From positions 1 to 64,000 of the forward strand of contig JAHLWT010000293.1 of NCBI GenBank assembly GCA_019057775.1: a stretch of 64,000 bases of DNA, written 5' to 3'. The notes beneath the pieces are model-generated. The model was not told the DNA's origin. It was given only the letters and a program-made list of their open reading frames with translations, and made no database searches. The position numbers and the translations under genes were made by a program. Below, piece after piece: positions 17,377 to 27,253 of the stretch; position 1 is the first letter of the stretch; each line of letters begins with the position of its first letter. Source of the DNA: Promethearchaeota archaeon (lineage in GTDB: Archaea; Asgardarchaeota; Lokiarchaeia; Sigynarchaeales; SOKP01).

Positions 17377-18003
17377 TTAACATCTGCTAATAATCTCTTT
17401 TATTATTTCAATAATCTGGTCTGCCACTATTTGAATAGTTTTTGTAAGATTTATATTAAAAAATGGAAGATCAATATTCTCATCTCGCTGTTCTATTGGT
17501 ATTTCATTTTCTTTATAAAATTTTAAGTCCGTAAATCCTTCAAGGCTCTCTGGTACGACACCAATCATAAAAACAGTTAAATCAGGCAATTTATTTAGTA
17601 GAAGATCAATTATGATATGAAGAGGAATGGTATGCGTTGAAATAGGAACATAATCTTGAATATTCTTACGTTCAATAATAGCAACAGTCCCGGGAGGTTT
17701 TTTTAGAGTACAAGTGTCTAAAAGAACAAGATGGGAAGCTTGAAAATCAACGATTTCATCAATTCTACTCATGGGAACAATACCAGCATTAATAAATAAA
17801 TATTTTTCATTTGAGTAATTCAGAAGTTCGCTAATAACATATGGTCCAAACGCATCATCAGTTAGCTTTTCTTCACCAATGCCCATAAAAACGATTTTCA
17901 GGGCTCCTTTTAACCTCTGTAATAATTTTTCGAGTAAAAGTTTCATTATCTCATTAATCCAAGATATTCTATTATAAATATTTGATCTAAATTCCTCTTC
18001 CAT
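17377..18003 (-). CDS. Hydrogenase maturation protease-like protein (HycI/HyaD family, M52)
   Basis: 208 residues. After an N-terminal helix, LKIVFMGIGEEKLTDDAFGP (about 33-52) matches the G-x-G-x4-D-D-x-x-G signature of nickel-hydrogenase C-terminal endopeptidases. VLLDTCTLKKPPGTVAIIE gives the middle acidic metal ligand, and STHTIPLHIIIDLLL the histidine. LTVFMIGVVPESL is also typical. The family removes the C-terminal extension of hydrogenase large subunits after nickel insertion. No hydrogenase gene is in the window, so its client lies elsewhere. N- and C-terminal extensions make it longer than usual (about 150-160). Confidence 0.8.
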   Translation of the reverse strand: MEEEFRSNIYNRISWINEIMKLLLEKLLQRLKGALKIVFMGIGEEKLTDDAFGPYVISELLNYSNEKYLFINAGIVPMSRIDEIVDFQASHLVLLDTCTLKKPPGTVAIIERKNIQDYVPISTHTIPLHIIIDLLLNKLPDLTVFMIGVVPESLEGFTDLKFYKENEIPIEQRDENIDLPFFNINLTKTIQIVADQIIEIIKEIISRC

Positions 18004-18143
18004 TAATAAATAATGGTTTTAACTCTTTGAAGGAAGAAACTTAAATAAAAAATAGGTTTTTATCTAGTTATTAAAATTATATTTCTGAAATTAAGTATTA
18101 AAGCTAAATTAAAATCTTCAAATTTCTATGTATATGAATTATT

Positions 18144-20033
18144 ATGAGTGTAAATGACAATCAGAGGATTAATTCCGAGAGAGAATTAAAAGATGCTGAA
18201 AAAAAATTCAAGCTTATTTTAGATAATTCAAATGATTTAATTTCATTATTGAATAGAGATTTTATACATGAACTTATCAATGAAAAGGCGTATTTAAACA
18301 TCTTAGGATATTCAAAGGATAATATTATTGGAAAACGAGTGAGGGATTTTATTCATCCAGATGATATTGTACGAAGCTCAAAGTCTTTAAAAAAAAGTTT
18401 AATTAAAGGCGAAATCTTGGACGAATATAGAATTAGGCATAAAAATGGACATTATATTTGGGTAGAAACCAAGGGAAAGTTTCTAAAGGAAAATGGTCAG
18501 ATAACAGGTGCTATTTTTGTCTCGAGAGATATAAGCGAACGAAAAAAGATAGAACAAGAGTTAAAGGAATCTGAGCAAGTATTAATGGCGATCTTGGAGT
18601 CAACTGCTGATGGAATTCTTGTTGTTGATAAAGAGGGTAAAGTAATTCATACAAATAATAAATTTGTAAACTTGTGGCGAATTCCTAAGGATTTGATTGA
18701 AGAAAGAGATGATAAAAAGTTATTAGATTATGTTTTAGATCAACTTAAAGATCCTTATGCTTTTCTCACAAGGGTCACTCAACTTTACACATCAACAAGT
18801 CAGGATTTTGATACGATTTATTTTAAAGATGGAAGAATTTATGAGCGATTTTCGAGCCCTTTAATACGAAAGAAAGAAATATATGGGCGAGTAAGAAGTT
18901 TTAGAGATATAACTAAACGTAAAACAGCAGAACAGAAATTAAAAGAATCTGAAGAAAAGTACCGTAAACTATTTGAATCAAGTAAAGAGGGAATAGCTGC
19001 TGCTGATATGGAAGGCAATATAATTGATGTTAACGATACCTATCTAAAAATGCTTGGCTATTCTAGGGAGGAAATCTTAAATTTAAATTTCAGAGATATT
19101 ACACCACAAAAATGGCATAATATGGAAGATAACTTGATAATAAAACTGTTAACTGAAGAAAAAGATAGCAGTATCTATGAGAAAGAATTTATTCGAAAAA
19201 ATGGCACTGTAATTCCAGTTGATATTAGATTTTGGATTTTGAAGGATGAACAAGGAGATCCCGCTAGGATGTGGGCTATAATTAGCGATATCTCAGAACA
19301 TAAACTAATAGAACAAGAATTAAAAAAAATAAATAAGTTAAAATCTGATTTTCTCAGAAGAGCTTCTCATGAATTAAAGACACCTCTTATTTCAATTAAG
19401 GGATTCTCTGATTTAATATTAACCTTATATAAGGATGAGTTAAATCCAGATATAGTGTCAAAAATGGAAGAAATAAATCTTGGTTGTGAACGTCTACAGA
19501 TTATAATAAACGATCTCATATATGCTTCCAGATTGGAATCTTCTGAATTGAAACTAAAATTGGAAATTGAAGATTTGTCTTTTCTTATTAGATTTTGTAT
19601 AAATGAGATACATTCTCTTGCTGCTCAGAGAGAACACTCAATTAATATTGAAATTGCTGATTCAATAATTGCTAGATTTGAAAAAGAAGAAATCCATGAT
19701 GTCATTACAAATTTACTGACAAACGCGATAAAGTACACACCTCCAAAAGGTTGGATTAATATAAAAACAGAAATCTTAGAGGATTTTGTGATTGTATCTA
19801 TAAAGGATAATGGAATTGGATTCACAGAAGAAGAAAAGAAAAGAATTTTCCATCAGTTTGGAAAAATCGAACGATATGGTCAAGGATTGGATTTAGGAAT
19901 TGACGGAACAGGTTTGGGACTTTATATTTCAAAAAAAATTATTGAATCACATGGTGGAAAAATTTGGATGGAATCTGAAGGCAAAAACAAAGGATCCACA
20001 TTTTTCTTTAGTCTACCATTAAGTAAAGCTTAA
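18144..20033 (+). CDS. PAS-domain histidine kinase
   Basis: 629 residues. Three PAS domains are seen in order: about 18-135 (KFKLILDNSNDLISLL to FVSRDISERKK), about 140-260 (LMAILESTADGILVVDKEGK) and about 270-392 (KYRKLFESSKEGIAAADMEG). Each ends in the D-I-x-x-R/H-K type linker. The HisKA domain has phospho-acceptor His at about 409 (RASHELKTPLISIKGF), followed by a HATPase with NLLTNAIKYTP (N box), DNGIGFTEEEK (G1) and GTGLGLYISKKII (G2). No transmembrane segment, so a cytoplasmic sensor, possibly of redox or small ligands. No response regulator adjacent. Confidence 0.93.
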   Translation: MSVNDNQRINSERELKDAEKKFKLILDNSNDLISLLNRDFIHELINEKAYLNILGYSKDNIIGKRVRDFIHPDDIVRSSKSLKKSLIKGEILDEYRIRHKNGHYIWVETKGKFLKENGQITGAIFVSRDISERKKIEQELKESEQVLMAILESTADGILVVDKEGKVIHTNNKFVNLWRIPKDLIEERDDKKLLDYVLDQLKDPYAFLTRVTQLYTSTSQDFDTIYFKDGRIYERFSSPLIRKKEIYGRVRSFRDITKRKTAEQKLKESEEKYRKLFESSKEGIAAADMEGNIIDVNDTYLKMLGYSREEILNLNFRDITPQKWHNMEDNLIIKLLTEEKDSSIYEKEFIRKNGTVIPVDIRFWILKDEQGDPARMWAIISDISEHKLIEQELKKINKLKSDFLRRASHELKTPLISIKGFSDLILTLYKDELNPDIVSKMEEINLGCERLQIIINDLIYASRLESSELKLKLEIEDLSFLIRFCINEIHSLAAQREHSINIEIADSIIARFEKEEIHDVITNLLTNAIKYTPPKGWINIKTEILEDFVIVSIKDNGIGFTEEEKKRIFHQFGKIERYGQGLDLGIDGTGLGLYISKKIIESHGGKIWMESEGKNKGSTFFFSLPLSKA

Positions 20034-20121
20034 TCTTCTGACAAGTAATTATAACTTCGAATTAAAATGGATTAGTACATGGATAAATTCATTAATTATT
20101 ATAACTTCCTTTAAGTAGCAC

Positions 20122-20724
20122 ATGACGGAAGAATCAACTGAAAAAACGGAGAAAATTCAATTAGAAGGAATAATTGAAAAGGATAAAGTTCAAATTTCAG
20201 ATGAAAAAGGAATTGAAGAATTTTACAACACATCATCCATTGGAGAGATTGAGCAGAATGATCTTGGTCAAAAAATCTTAGTTCTTACTCCTGTAGAAGT
20301 ACTACTTCTATGTGAAAGAAAACGGGTATTAATATGGGAAGATAATGATAAAAACAAATCTTTGTTCGATTTCGAGAGTCTCCTGACCTATTTTTCTCAA
20401 ATTGATGATCGTCTTTGGCATAAATATATTATCTACAGCGATTTAAGAAAAAGAGGTTATATCGTTCGCACAGGATATGGAGAGGGAATAGATTTCACAT
20501 TATATAAGCGAGGTGCTGATTTTAAAAACGATACAGCCAAATTTTTAATTTATCCTGTATTTGAAGGGCAACCAATAGAATTACGAGATTTAGATAAAAT
20601 GTCAAGAGTTGCATTGAGCTCTCGAAAAGATTTAATAGTAGCAACTGTTGATAGGCTATCTAAACCAATTTATTATAGTGTTAAAAAGTTTGAAATATTA
20701 AATAATGAGGAAGAAATAGATTAG
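20122..20724 (+). CDS. tRNA-splicing endonuclease (EndA)-like protein lacking the catalytic His
   Basis: 200 residues. The N-terminal half (LEGIIEKDKVQISDEKGIEE ... LTPVEVLLLCERKRV) and C-terminal half (YSDLRKRGYIVRTGYGEGID, FTLYKRGAD, ... MSRVALSSRKDLIVATVD) match archaeal EndA. EndA cleaves pre-tRNA introns at bulge-helix-bulge sites using a Tyr-His-Lys triad. Tyr (in TLYKRG) and Lys (in SSRKDL) are present. The His expected about ten residues after the Tyr, in an H-x-K/E-[FY]-L-[VI] context, is replaced: the sequence reads NDTAKFLI. It may be a structural subunit paired with a catalytic one elsewhere, or use another residue. Confidence 0.8.
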   Translation: MTEESTEKTEKIQLEGIIEKDKVQISDEKGIEEFYNTSSIGEIEQNDLGQKILVLTPVEVLLLCERKRVLIWEDNDKNKSLFDFESLLTYFSQIDDRLWHKYIIYSDLRKRGYIVRTGYGEGIDFTLYKRGADFKNDTAKFLIYPVFEGQPIELRDLDKMSRVALSSRKDLIVATVDRLSKPIYYSVKKFEILNNEEEID

Positions 20725-20928
20725 TTTGAAACACTAAATTCAAAATGCTTTAAAATCAATATCTTTTGAAAAAAAATTTATTCAACGATTTTAATTGTTG
20801 TTGTTTGAATGATTATTATAAAATTTATATCATATTTCTAGTCATAGTTCTCTGTGCTTGAACTCCCTAATTTGGATTTTATATTTAAATCTTGGTTTCC
20901 AAACATATTTAAATATAATTTAGATATG

Positions 20929-20966
20929 ATTCATCTAAAGATATGAATTACCTACCTTAGATGAAT
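20929..20966 (+). promoter_or_regulatory. Inverted repeat just upstream of MEDS-kinase start
   Basis: ATTCATCTAA and TTAGATGAAT form a perfect 10-base inverted repeat separated by 18 bases, ending 4 bases before the TTG start codon of the next gene. It could be an operator or, if transcribed, a hairpin covering the ribosome-binding region. Confidence 0.5.
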
Positions 20967-20970
20967 TATA

Positions 20971-22326
20971 TTGCTTTCTGAATTAAAAAGGGTCAACCCA
21001 GATCTCTTCTCAAAAATTTCTGATGGAACTCATTTGTGCTATTTTTATGAAAAAAGAGAGGATTTAATTGATGTTTTAATACCATATTTTAAAGAGGGAT
21101 TAGAAGAAAATTACTACTGTATGTGGATAGTTCCTGAAGAGTTAAGCAGAGCTGATGCGATACATTACTTAAAAGATTCTGTTCCAAATTTCCAAACCTA
21201 TTTACAAAGAAATCAGATAAAAATTGTACCATATAAGGAGTGGTATTTGAAGGATAAAATTTTACATATAAATGACGTTTTAGAAAATTGGATAAAGAAT
21301 CTAGATCAAGCACTTGAACATAATTATAATGGTTTGAGAGTTTCTGGAGATTTAAGATGGTTAACCGAGGAATATTTTAAAAAATTTATTGAATATGAGA
21401 TTAGAGTCAATGCAATCATTGGAAATTATCAGATGATTGCCTTATGCACTTATCCTGTTGAAAAATTCAATAAGTTTCAAATTTTGGATATTGCAAATTC
21501 CCACCAACATGTTCTTACTAAAACCAATAATGATTACAAAGTCATCGAAAATCTAAGTTGGAAAAGGAGAGAGCAGCAAGGAATAATCCTCCAATCTAAT
21601 TTAGAAAAAATTCAGAAGATGGAAATTATTGGTATTTTAACTTCTGGGATTGCACATGATTTAAGCCAATTTTTAACTATTATTCAAGGGTACGCTGATT
21701 TAAGTTTAAAAGAAATGGAAAAAAAAGGTCACATCTTTGAATATATCAATAAAATCCATGATTCCGCGATTGATGCCTCTGATTTAATTAAACAGATAAA
21801 AGATTTTAGTACAATTAGTAAACCGGAGAAAAAAATAATTAATATTAACAAAGTTATTGAGAAAAAAATTGATCTACTACAAATTTTAATACCAAAGTAC
21901 ATTCAATTTAAGACTTACCTCCATCCTGATATATGGAATACTTTTGTAGATCCTGGTAAATTTGAACAAATTTTTCTGAATTTAATAACAAATGCAAAAG
22001 ATGCGATCCAAAATAGTGGTGAAATTATTATTAGAACAGAAAACTCGGTAATAAAAGAACAATTTCAAGTAAACAATTTTAATGTAATTCCGGGAAACTA
22101 TGTAAAGCTCATGATTGAAGATAATGGAAAAGGAATGGATAAAAAAATAATCGAAAGAATCTTTGAACCTTTTTTTACTACTAAAGAACCAGGACAAGGA
22201 ACAGGACTTGGTTTACCGATGACTTATAATATAGTTAAGAAATATAAAGGATGGATTGATGTATTCAGTGAACCAGATAAAGGTACTAAATTTAGTATAT
22301 ATCTTCCTGCTCATTTCTCAGACTAA
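20971..22326 (+). CDS. MEDS-domain sensor histidine kinase
   Basis: 451 residues from a TTG start. Residues ~1-190 match the MEDS (methanogen/methylotroph, DcmR-type sensory) domain: [45 protein letters not shown] and [12 protein letters not shown]. The kinase part has [20 protein letters not shown] (phospho-acceptor His about 229), [14 protein letters not shown] (N box), [11 protein letters not shown] (G1), [18 protein letters not shown] (F and G2 boxes). No membrane segment. It probably senses an intracellular redox or small-molecule signal; no response regulator is adjacent. Confidence 0.9.
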   Translation: MLSELKRVNPDLFSKISDGTHLCYFYEKREDLIDVLIPYFKEGLEENYYCMWIVPEELSRADAIHYLKDSVPNFQTYLQRNQIKIVPYKEWYLKDKILHINDVLENWIKNLDQALEHNYNGLRVSGDLRWLTEEYFKKFIEYEIRVNAIIGNYQMIALCTYPVEKFNKFQILDIANSHQHVLTKTNNDYKVIENLSWKRREQQGIILQSNLEKIQKMEIIGILTSGIAHDLSQFLTIIQGYADLSLKEMEKKGHIFEYINKIHDSAIDASDLIKQIKDFSTISKPEKKIININKVIEKKIDLLQILIPKYIQFKTYLHPDIWNTFVDPGKFEQIFLNLITNAKDAIQNSGEIIIRTENSVIKEQFQVNNFNVIPGNYVKLMIEDNGKGMDKKIIERIFEPFFTTKEPGQGTGLGLPMTYNIVKKYKGWIDVFSEPDKGTKFSIYLPAHFSD

Positions 22327-22472
22327 ATAGTGATGTGAAGTGGTTTACACCTAAGAAAATACTTATTAATTTTAAATTTTTCAACTTCTTATTTTAATAA
22401 ATAACCACATAAATTTATCCAAAGGCAAATTACTTTTAATGTAAGAAATGAAAAAAGAGATGTAAGAAAAGA

Positions 22473-24125
22473 ATGCCAGATAAATTTACCTGTGACACGT
22501 CAATAATCCTTAATGGTCAAATTCTTAACTTAATTGAAGATGGTGAGTTAGGAGAAAAACCAGAAATTTATATATCTAATATTGTTATTGCTGAAGTTGA
22601 ATATAGAACAAATATTAATAAGGAAATCGGCTTTTTCGGATTAAATGTATTAAAGCAGTTACGAAAATTCCATAAGGAAGGATTTATCACACTATACGTT
22701 GTTGGAATGCGTCCCACCATTAATCAAATAAAGATGGCACCAGGAGGTGAGTTAGATGCTTTAATAAGAGAAACAGCTCGTGAAAATGGAGCCGTACTGA
22801 TTACAGCAGACAGAATTCAAGGAGATGTTGGTGTTTTTGAAGGATTGGAAGTTATATTTGCGTGGGAAAGAAAAATTCAACAAAAAGAAGAATCACTCAC
22901 TCTCAAGCTGCTAGATTACTTTGATGATACAACAATGAGTATTCATCTTAAACAAAATTTGCCACCCTATGCAAAAAAGGGGGCTCCTGGGGATTGGCAC
23001 TTAGAAATAATTAGAGAGGAACCAATAAGCTCTCAGTTAATTGAGGAGATAATACTTGAAATAATTGAAAACGTAAGAGATGATCAACACTCTTTTATTG
23101 AAATTGAAAAAAAAGGGGCTATTGTTGCTCAGTTACGTGAATTTAGAATTGTAATCACGAGACCCCCTTTTTCTAAAGATGTAGAAATCACTGCTGTAAG
23201 ACCACTCATAAGTTTAAAGTTATCTGACTATTCAATTGATAGCAGGCTTAAAAGAAGACTAGAAAAAGCTGAAGGAATATTAGTTTCTGGGCCACCAGGA
23301 GCAGGAAAATCAACTTTTTCAGCAGCCTTAGCAAACTATTATTTAAGTCAAGATAAAGTAGTAAAAACACTTGAAAGCGTAAGGGATTTACAAGTTAGAC
23401 CCGAAATTACTCAATATACCAAATTAGAAGGAAATCTTGAAAATTCAGCAGATATTCTTTTGTTAGTTAGGCCAGATTTCACAATCTTTGATGAAGTTAG
23501 AACTACAAAGGATTTCGAGATTTATTCTGATTTTCGTCTATCGGGAGTTGGTATGGTTGGTGTAGTACACTCATCTTCCGCAATTGATGCAATTCAGAGG
23601 TTTATAGGGCGAATAGAGCTTGGAATGCTTCCATCAATAATAGATACGATAATATTTATAGAAGGTGGGGATATTTCAACGGTTTTAATCTTAAAAATGA
23701 TTGTAAAAGTTCCCCATGGTTTCAGAGATAAAGATCTGGCACGACCAGTGATGGAAGTGAGAAATTTTAAGAATGATCACTTAGAATTCGAAATTTATAA
23801 CTTTGGAAATGATGTAGTTGTGAATCCTGTTGGTCATAGAAGTAAATTTAAATCAAGAAGTCAATTTAAAGGAATTTCATCATATACTAAGCGAAGAGAT
23901 GAAAGAATAGAATTAGAAATAGATGTTAAAAAACAAAAAATAATGATTAAAGCAGATCCTCGATTTGCCAGCCAAAATATTTCGATCTATGGAGATAAAG
24001 ATCTAATATTTACCGGTTCATTAAGTAGAAATAGTGATATGTCTCTTTCGCTTTCAAATAGAGAAGCAAAGAAAATGCTAAAAGTAATAGAAAGTAGTAT
24101 GGATATTTATGGGAAGTTAATATGA
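22473..24125 (+). CDS. PIN-KH domain ATPase (COG1855 type)
   Basis: 550 residues. The N-terminal PIN domain (about 1-130) keeps acidic positions Asp8, Glu41, Asp95 and Asp113 (FTCDTSIILNG, IVIAEVEYRT, GELDALIRE, LITADRI). A PilT-like ATPase core follows, with Walker A SGPPGAGKST (about 272-281) and Walker-B-like FTIFDEVRTTKDFEI. A KH-like RNA-binding segment lies near 440-500 (VEIDVKKQKIMIKADPRFA). This fusion is conserved across archaea and is thought to couple nucleic-acid binding or cleavage to ATP hydrolysis; the biological role is not firmly known. Stands alone; its 3' end meets leftward sequence downstream of the sirtuin. Confidence 0.9.
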   Translation: MPDKFTCDTSIILNGQILNLIEDGELGEKPEIYISNIVIAEVEYRTNINKEIGFFGLNVLKQLRKFHKEGFITLYVVGMRPTINQIKMAPGGELDALIRETARENGAVLITADRIQGDVGVFEGLEVIFAWERKIQQKEESLTLKLLDYFDDTTMSIHLKQNLPPYAKKGAPGDWHLEIIREEPISSQLIEEIILEIIENVRDDQHSFIEIEKKGAIVAQLREFRIVITRPPFSKDVEITAVRPLISLKLSDYSIDSRLKRRLEKAEGILVSGPPGAGKSTFSAALANYYLSQDKVVKTLESVRDLQVRPEITQYTKLEGNLENSADILLLVRPDFTIFDEVRTTKDFEIYSDFRLSGVGMVGVVHSSSAIDAIQRFIGRIELGMLPSIIDTIIFIEGGDISTVLILKMIVKVPHGFRDKDLARPVMEVRNFKNDHLEFEIYNFGNDVVVNPVGHRSKFKSRSQFKGISSYTKRRDERIELEIDVKKQKIMIKADPRFASQNISIYGDKDLIFTGSLSRNSDMSLSLSNREAKKMLKVIESSMDIYGKLI

Positions 24126-24230
24126 ATTGATTTCTATTAATGTCAAAACTCGTTCTTCTTTAATATTATTAATCCATCTAAAGTTGAAATGGGCCTCCAC
24201 CAAGTTAAGTTCTTGGAATGCATTAACTAT
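24117..24230 (-). other. Possible short non-AUG reading frame downstream of the sirtuin
   Basis: The frame reads IVNAFQELNLVEAHFNFRWI then NNIKEERVLTLIEINSY and stop, 37 codons from an ATA at 24230. The composition looks protein-like, and it is on the same strand as, and just after, the sirtuin. There is no ATG, GTG or TTG before the body of the frame and no clear Shine-Dalgarno. It may be a tiny gene, a remnant or chance. Confidence 0.25.
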
Positions 24231-24256
24231 AAAAGATAATTATAATAAAGTTAAAA

Positions 24257-25006
24257 CTATTTTAATAGTTCCTTCACTCTTTTTACTATTGGAGGGAGTA
24301 CATCTTCAATTAAATCATCAAATCTAAGATCTACAACGTCATCATAAGGTGTCTCTCCTTTATTTAAAATTATTAACTTTGCTCCAATACGTTTCGCAAT
24401 ACCAGGCATATTTGCCGCAGGAGTAACCACTAAAGAGGAGCCTATAACAAAAAATACATCAGATTCTTCTGAGCGCCTAATAGATTCTTCAAGTTCATCA
24501 TATGGTAGTGGATCACCGAAATTTACAATACTTGAAATAATTCTTCCTTGGCAATGAGGACAAGTTGGCTGTCCCTCCCGAACTGGAGTGGTTCTATATC
24601 CGTTACCCCATTGACTCTTATCCCATCCAGCCTCCTTGAATAACATCTTTTTATTACAAGATAAACACTTCATGAAATATAAATTTCCATGTAATTCACT
24701 TAATTTCTTAAACGGAATTCCAGATTTAGCATGTAAACCATCTACATTTTGTGAAATGAGATAGTCTAATTTCCCCATTTTTAATAAATCAACCAGGGCA
24801 TGATGATTAAGGTTAGGTTTCACTTGATCCCATGCTGGACTTTTAGGAGGTGGTAATCCTTTATCTCTCCTTGTCCATACCCCATCCGGACCTCGATAAT
24901 CTGGTAGTCCACTTCCCGTGGAAATTCCTGCTCCTGTAAAAACTACTAATTTATTGGATTCTACAATCCAATCTGCGGTTAGATTAATTTTTTCTTCTAG
25001 CTCCAT
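24257..25006 (-). CDS. Sir2-family NAD-dependent protein deacylase (SIRT6-like)
   Basis: 249 residues. NAD site: VVFTGAGISTGSGLPDYRGP (about 20-39), SQNVDGLHAKSG with the invariant N and D, catalytic His in KLSELHGNLY, and GSSLVVTPAANMPGIAKR. A zinc module has CLSC and CPHC. The phrase DYRGPDGVWTRRDKG and the short loop are closer to the class IV (SIRT6/7) pattern than to bacterial CobB. The enzyme removes acyl groups from lysines, consuming NAD; candidate targets in archaea include chromatin proteins. It stands alone, convergent with the PIN-ATPase gene. Confidence 0.93.
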   Translation of the reverse strand: MELEEKINLTADWIVESNKLVVFTGAGISTGSGLPDYRGPDGVWTRRDKGLPPPKSPAWDQVKPNLNHHALVDLLKMGKLDYLISQNVDGLHAKSGIPFKKLSELHGNLYFMKCLSCNKKMLFKEAGWDKSQWGNGYRTTPVREGQPTCPHCQGRIISSIVNFGDPLPYDELEESIRRSEESDVFFVIGSSLVVTPAANMPGIAKRIGAKLIILNKGETPYDDVVDLRFDDLIEDVLPPIVKRVKELLK

Positions 25007-25202
25007 ATTATAGAAATAAAAATTCCATTTATAAAAAAATGATGGAAAAAAAGTATGTTTTAAAGATTTTTAAAAATTTGGATTAACTCTTTATCAAATA
25101 GAGAGAAGTTAGAAATTCCTATCTCCCAATTTTTATAAATAAAACATATGCTATACTTTATTTACCACACTTTATTTGTTTCATTTGTTAAAGGTGGAAT
25201 AT

Positions 25203-27098
25203 ATGACCGAAAGACAAAAGAACACAAAAAAAAGAATTAAATTTCTCGAAATCGAAATTCAGCGTCATCGGAGTCTTTATTATAATGAGAAGCCTGAGAT
25301 TACCGACGCAAAATATGATTCCTTAGAGAATGAATTAAAAAAATTAGATCCTGATAATCTTATTTTATTTAAAATTGGCGTTGATCGATCTGAGTTATTC
25401 ACTAAAGAAAAACATATCATCCCCATGAATTCTCAAGATAAGGTTACTCAGCCAGGAGAATTCAATAAATGGGCAAAGAAGCGTAATTACAAGGTATTTA
25501 TCGTACAGTTTAAGCTTGATGGGATTAGTATTGAATTACAATATGAAGAGGGGATATTCCAAAAAGCTATAACAAGAGGAGATGGAGAAGTTGGAGATAA
25601 TGTTTCTGCAAATGTAGTAAAAATGAAAGGCTTTATTCCCAAACTTAAGGAAGGTTTTACGGGAGCAGTAAGAGCTGAGATTGTTCTTTTCCATGATATT
25701 TACAATAAAAGGTACTTAGATAAACAAAATTGTAGAAATGCTGCTGCGGGAATCGTAAGAAGAAAAGACGGCATTGGAAGTAAAGATTTAAATCTCATTT
25801 ACTATGATGCGATAAGCACGGCTGATGATGTTCTCTTTAAGACAGAAACTCAAAAGATCAAATGGTTAAAAGAGCAGAACTTTCCGACGGTATTAACAAA
25901 AACTATACATACTCCTCAAGAAGTTATCCAAGTGAGAGAAGATGTTATGAATAATGTAAGAGCTACACTAAATTACGATATCGACGGACTTGTTATCAAA
26001 GGAAAAGTAATTGATATAGAAGATATGAAGCGAACTAAGCCCATAAAACAAATAGCATTTAAATTTCAGGCAGAAGGAATTGAGACCACTCTATTAGATG
26101 TTGAATGGTCTATTAGTGGACATCACTACACTCCTGTTGCTATTGTTGAAACTGTACACCTAATGGGAAGTAATGTAAGTAGAGCAAGCTTAGCAAATCC
26201 AAACTTAATAAATGATCTCAAAATTAAGATCGGTTCTGAAGTGTTCATTACAAAACGAGGTGATATTATCCCTAAGATTGAGTATGTCATTAAGACACCT
26301 CCAAATGCGAAAGAAATACCAATTCCCTCAGTTTGTGAAGTGTGCGACACGCCTTTAATTAATGAAGGGACACAGTTATTCTGTCCAAATGATTCCTGTC
26401 CAAAACGAGCTTATTATCGCCTTACCAGATGGATAAAAACACTTAATGTGAAGTATTTTAGTAAAAAGCTAATGATAAGGCCTTTATTCGATTCTGGTAA
26501 AATACAGACAATTACAGATTTGTATCACCTTAAGGTTAGTGATATTACAAGATTAGATGGTGTAAAAGAGACTTCAGCAAAAAAAGCTTTAGATAACCTA
26601 TATACGGTAACGACAGTATCTTTAGCGAAATTTTTAGGGGGATTTGCTATTGAGAATATTGGTGAAGATATGGTTCAAAAATTAGTTGATTCCGGATTTG
26701 ACACACTAGAAAAGATTAGGAAAGCTTCAACCTTTCAGATCTCTCAGGTAGAAGGGTTCGCAAAAATATCAGCAAATCAATTAACCGAGGGAATGACTAA
26801 GCTATACCCACAAATGAAAGAGGTTTTAGATACCAATAAAATTAAAATAGAGGTTAAAAAATTGGGAAATAAATTAGAAGGAATGACCTTTTGCTTTACC
26901 GGTAAATTAGAAACTATGAAACGAGCAGAGGCAGAACAATTAGTTAAAGATAACGGAGGGCTGACAAGATCAGAAGTAACTAAAAATCTTACATATTTGG
27001 TTACAAATTCAACTGAACCTACAGCAAAATATACAAAAGCTCAAAAACAGGATACCAAGATAATAACCGAAAAGGAGTTCCTCGAAATGGTTGAGTAA
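25203..27098 (+). CDS. ligA: NAD-dependent DNA ligase LigA
   Basis: 631 residues from ATG 25203, which has GGTGG eight bases upstream; an upstream ATG-less extension from 25176 is less likely. Domains in order: Ia (RHRSLYYNEKPEITDAKYDS), adenylation domain with the KLDG lysine motif (FIVQFKLDGISIEL, about 105-118), OB fold (IAFKFQAEG ... GSEVFITKRGDIIPKI), four-cysteine zinc finger (CEVCDTPL ... LFCPNDSCPKR), helix-hairpin-helix region, and C-terminal BRCT (GMTFCFTGKLETMKRAEAEQ). It seals nicks using NAD rather than ATP. This is the bacterial ligase type; most archaea use ATP-dependent Lig1, so horizontal acquisition is likely. Slightly shorter than typical (about 670). Confidence 0.95.
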   Translation: MTERQKNTKKRIKFLEIEIQRHRSLYYNEKPEITDAKYDSLENELKKLDPDNLILFKIGVDRSELFTKEKHIIPMNSQDKVTQPGEFNKWAKKRNYKVFIVQFKLDGISIELQYEEGIFQKAITRGDGEVGDNVSANVVKMKGFIPKLKEGFTGAVRAEIVLFHDIYNKRYLDKQNCRNAAAGIVRRKDGIGSKDLNLIYYDAISTADDVLFKTETQKIKWLKEQNFPTVLTKTIHTPQEVIQVREDVMNNVRATLNYDIDGLVIKGKVIDIEDMKRTKPIKQIAFKFQAEGIETTLLDVEWSISGHHYTPVAIVETVHLMGSNVSRASLANPNLINDLKIKIGSEVFITKRGDIIPKIEYVIKTPPNAKEIPIPSVCEVCDTPLINEGTQLFCPNDSCPKRAYYRLTRWIKTLNVKYFSKKLMIRPLFDSGKIQTITDLYHLKVSDITRLDGVKETSAKKALDNLYTVTTVSLAKFLGGFAIENIGEDMVQKLVDSGFDTLEKIRKASTFQISQVEGFAKISANQLTEGMTKLYPQMKEVLDTNKIKIEVKKLGNKLEGMTFCFTGKLETMKRAEAEQLVKDNGGLTRSEVTKNLTYLVTNSTEPTAKYTKAQKQDTKIITEKEFLEMVE

Positions 27099-27253
27099 TA
27101 TATACTAAAATTTTATTTTTTTAAATTAGTAAGAAGTAAGTTAAAGGATTGGCATATTACAGTTTCTTCTAAATTTGATTTTATAAAGTGATTATTTCTA
27201 ATAAAGTGGATTTTATATAGATTGGATTAGAGGAAACAATGCTAGTATTATGC

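Noticed and set aside
24127..24327. Rightward frame of 66 codons after the PIN-ATPase
   Set aside because: Overlaps the sirtuin 3' end, starts with a weak codon and has no protein-like pattern; the opposite strand reads better.
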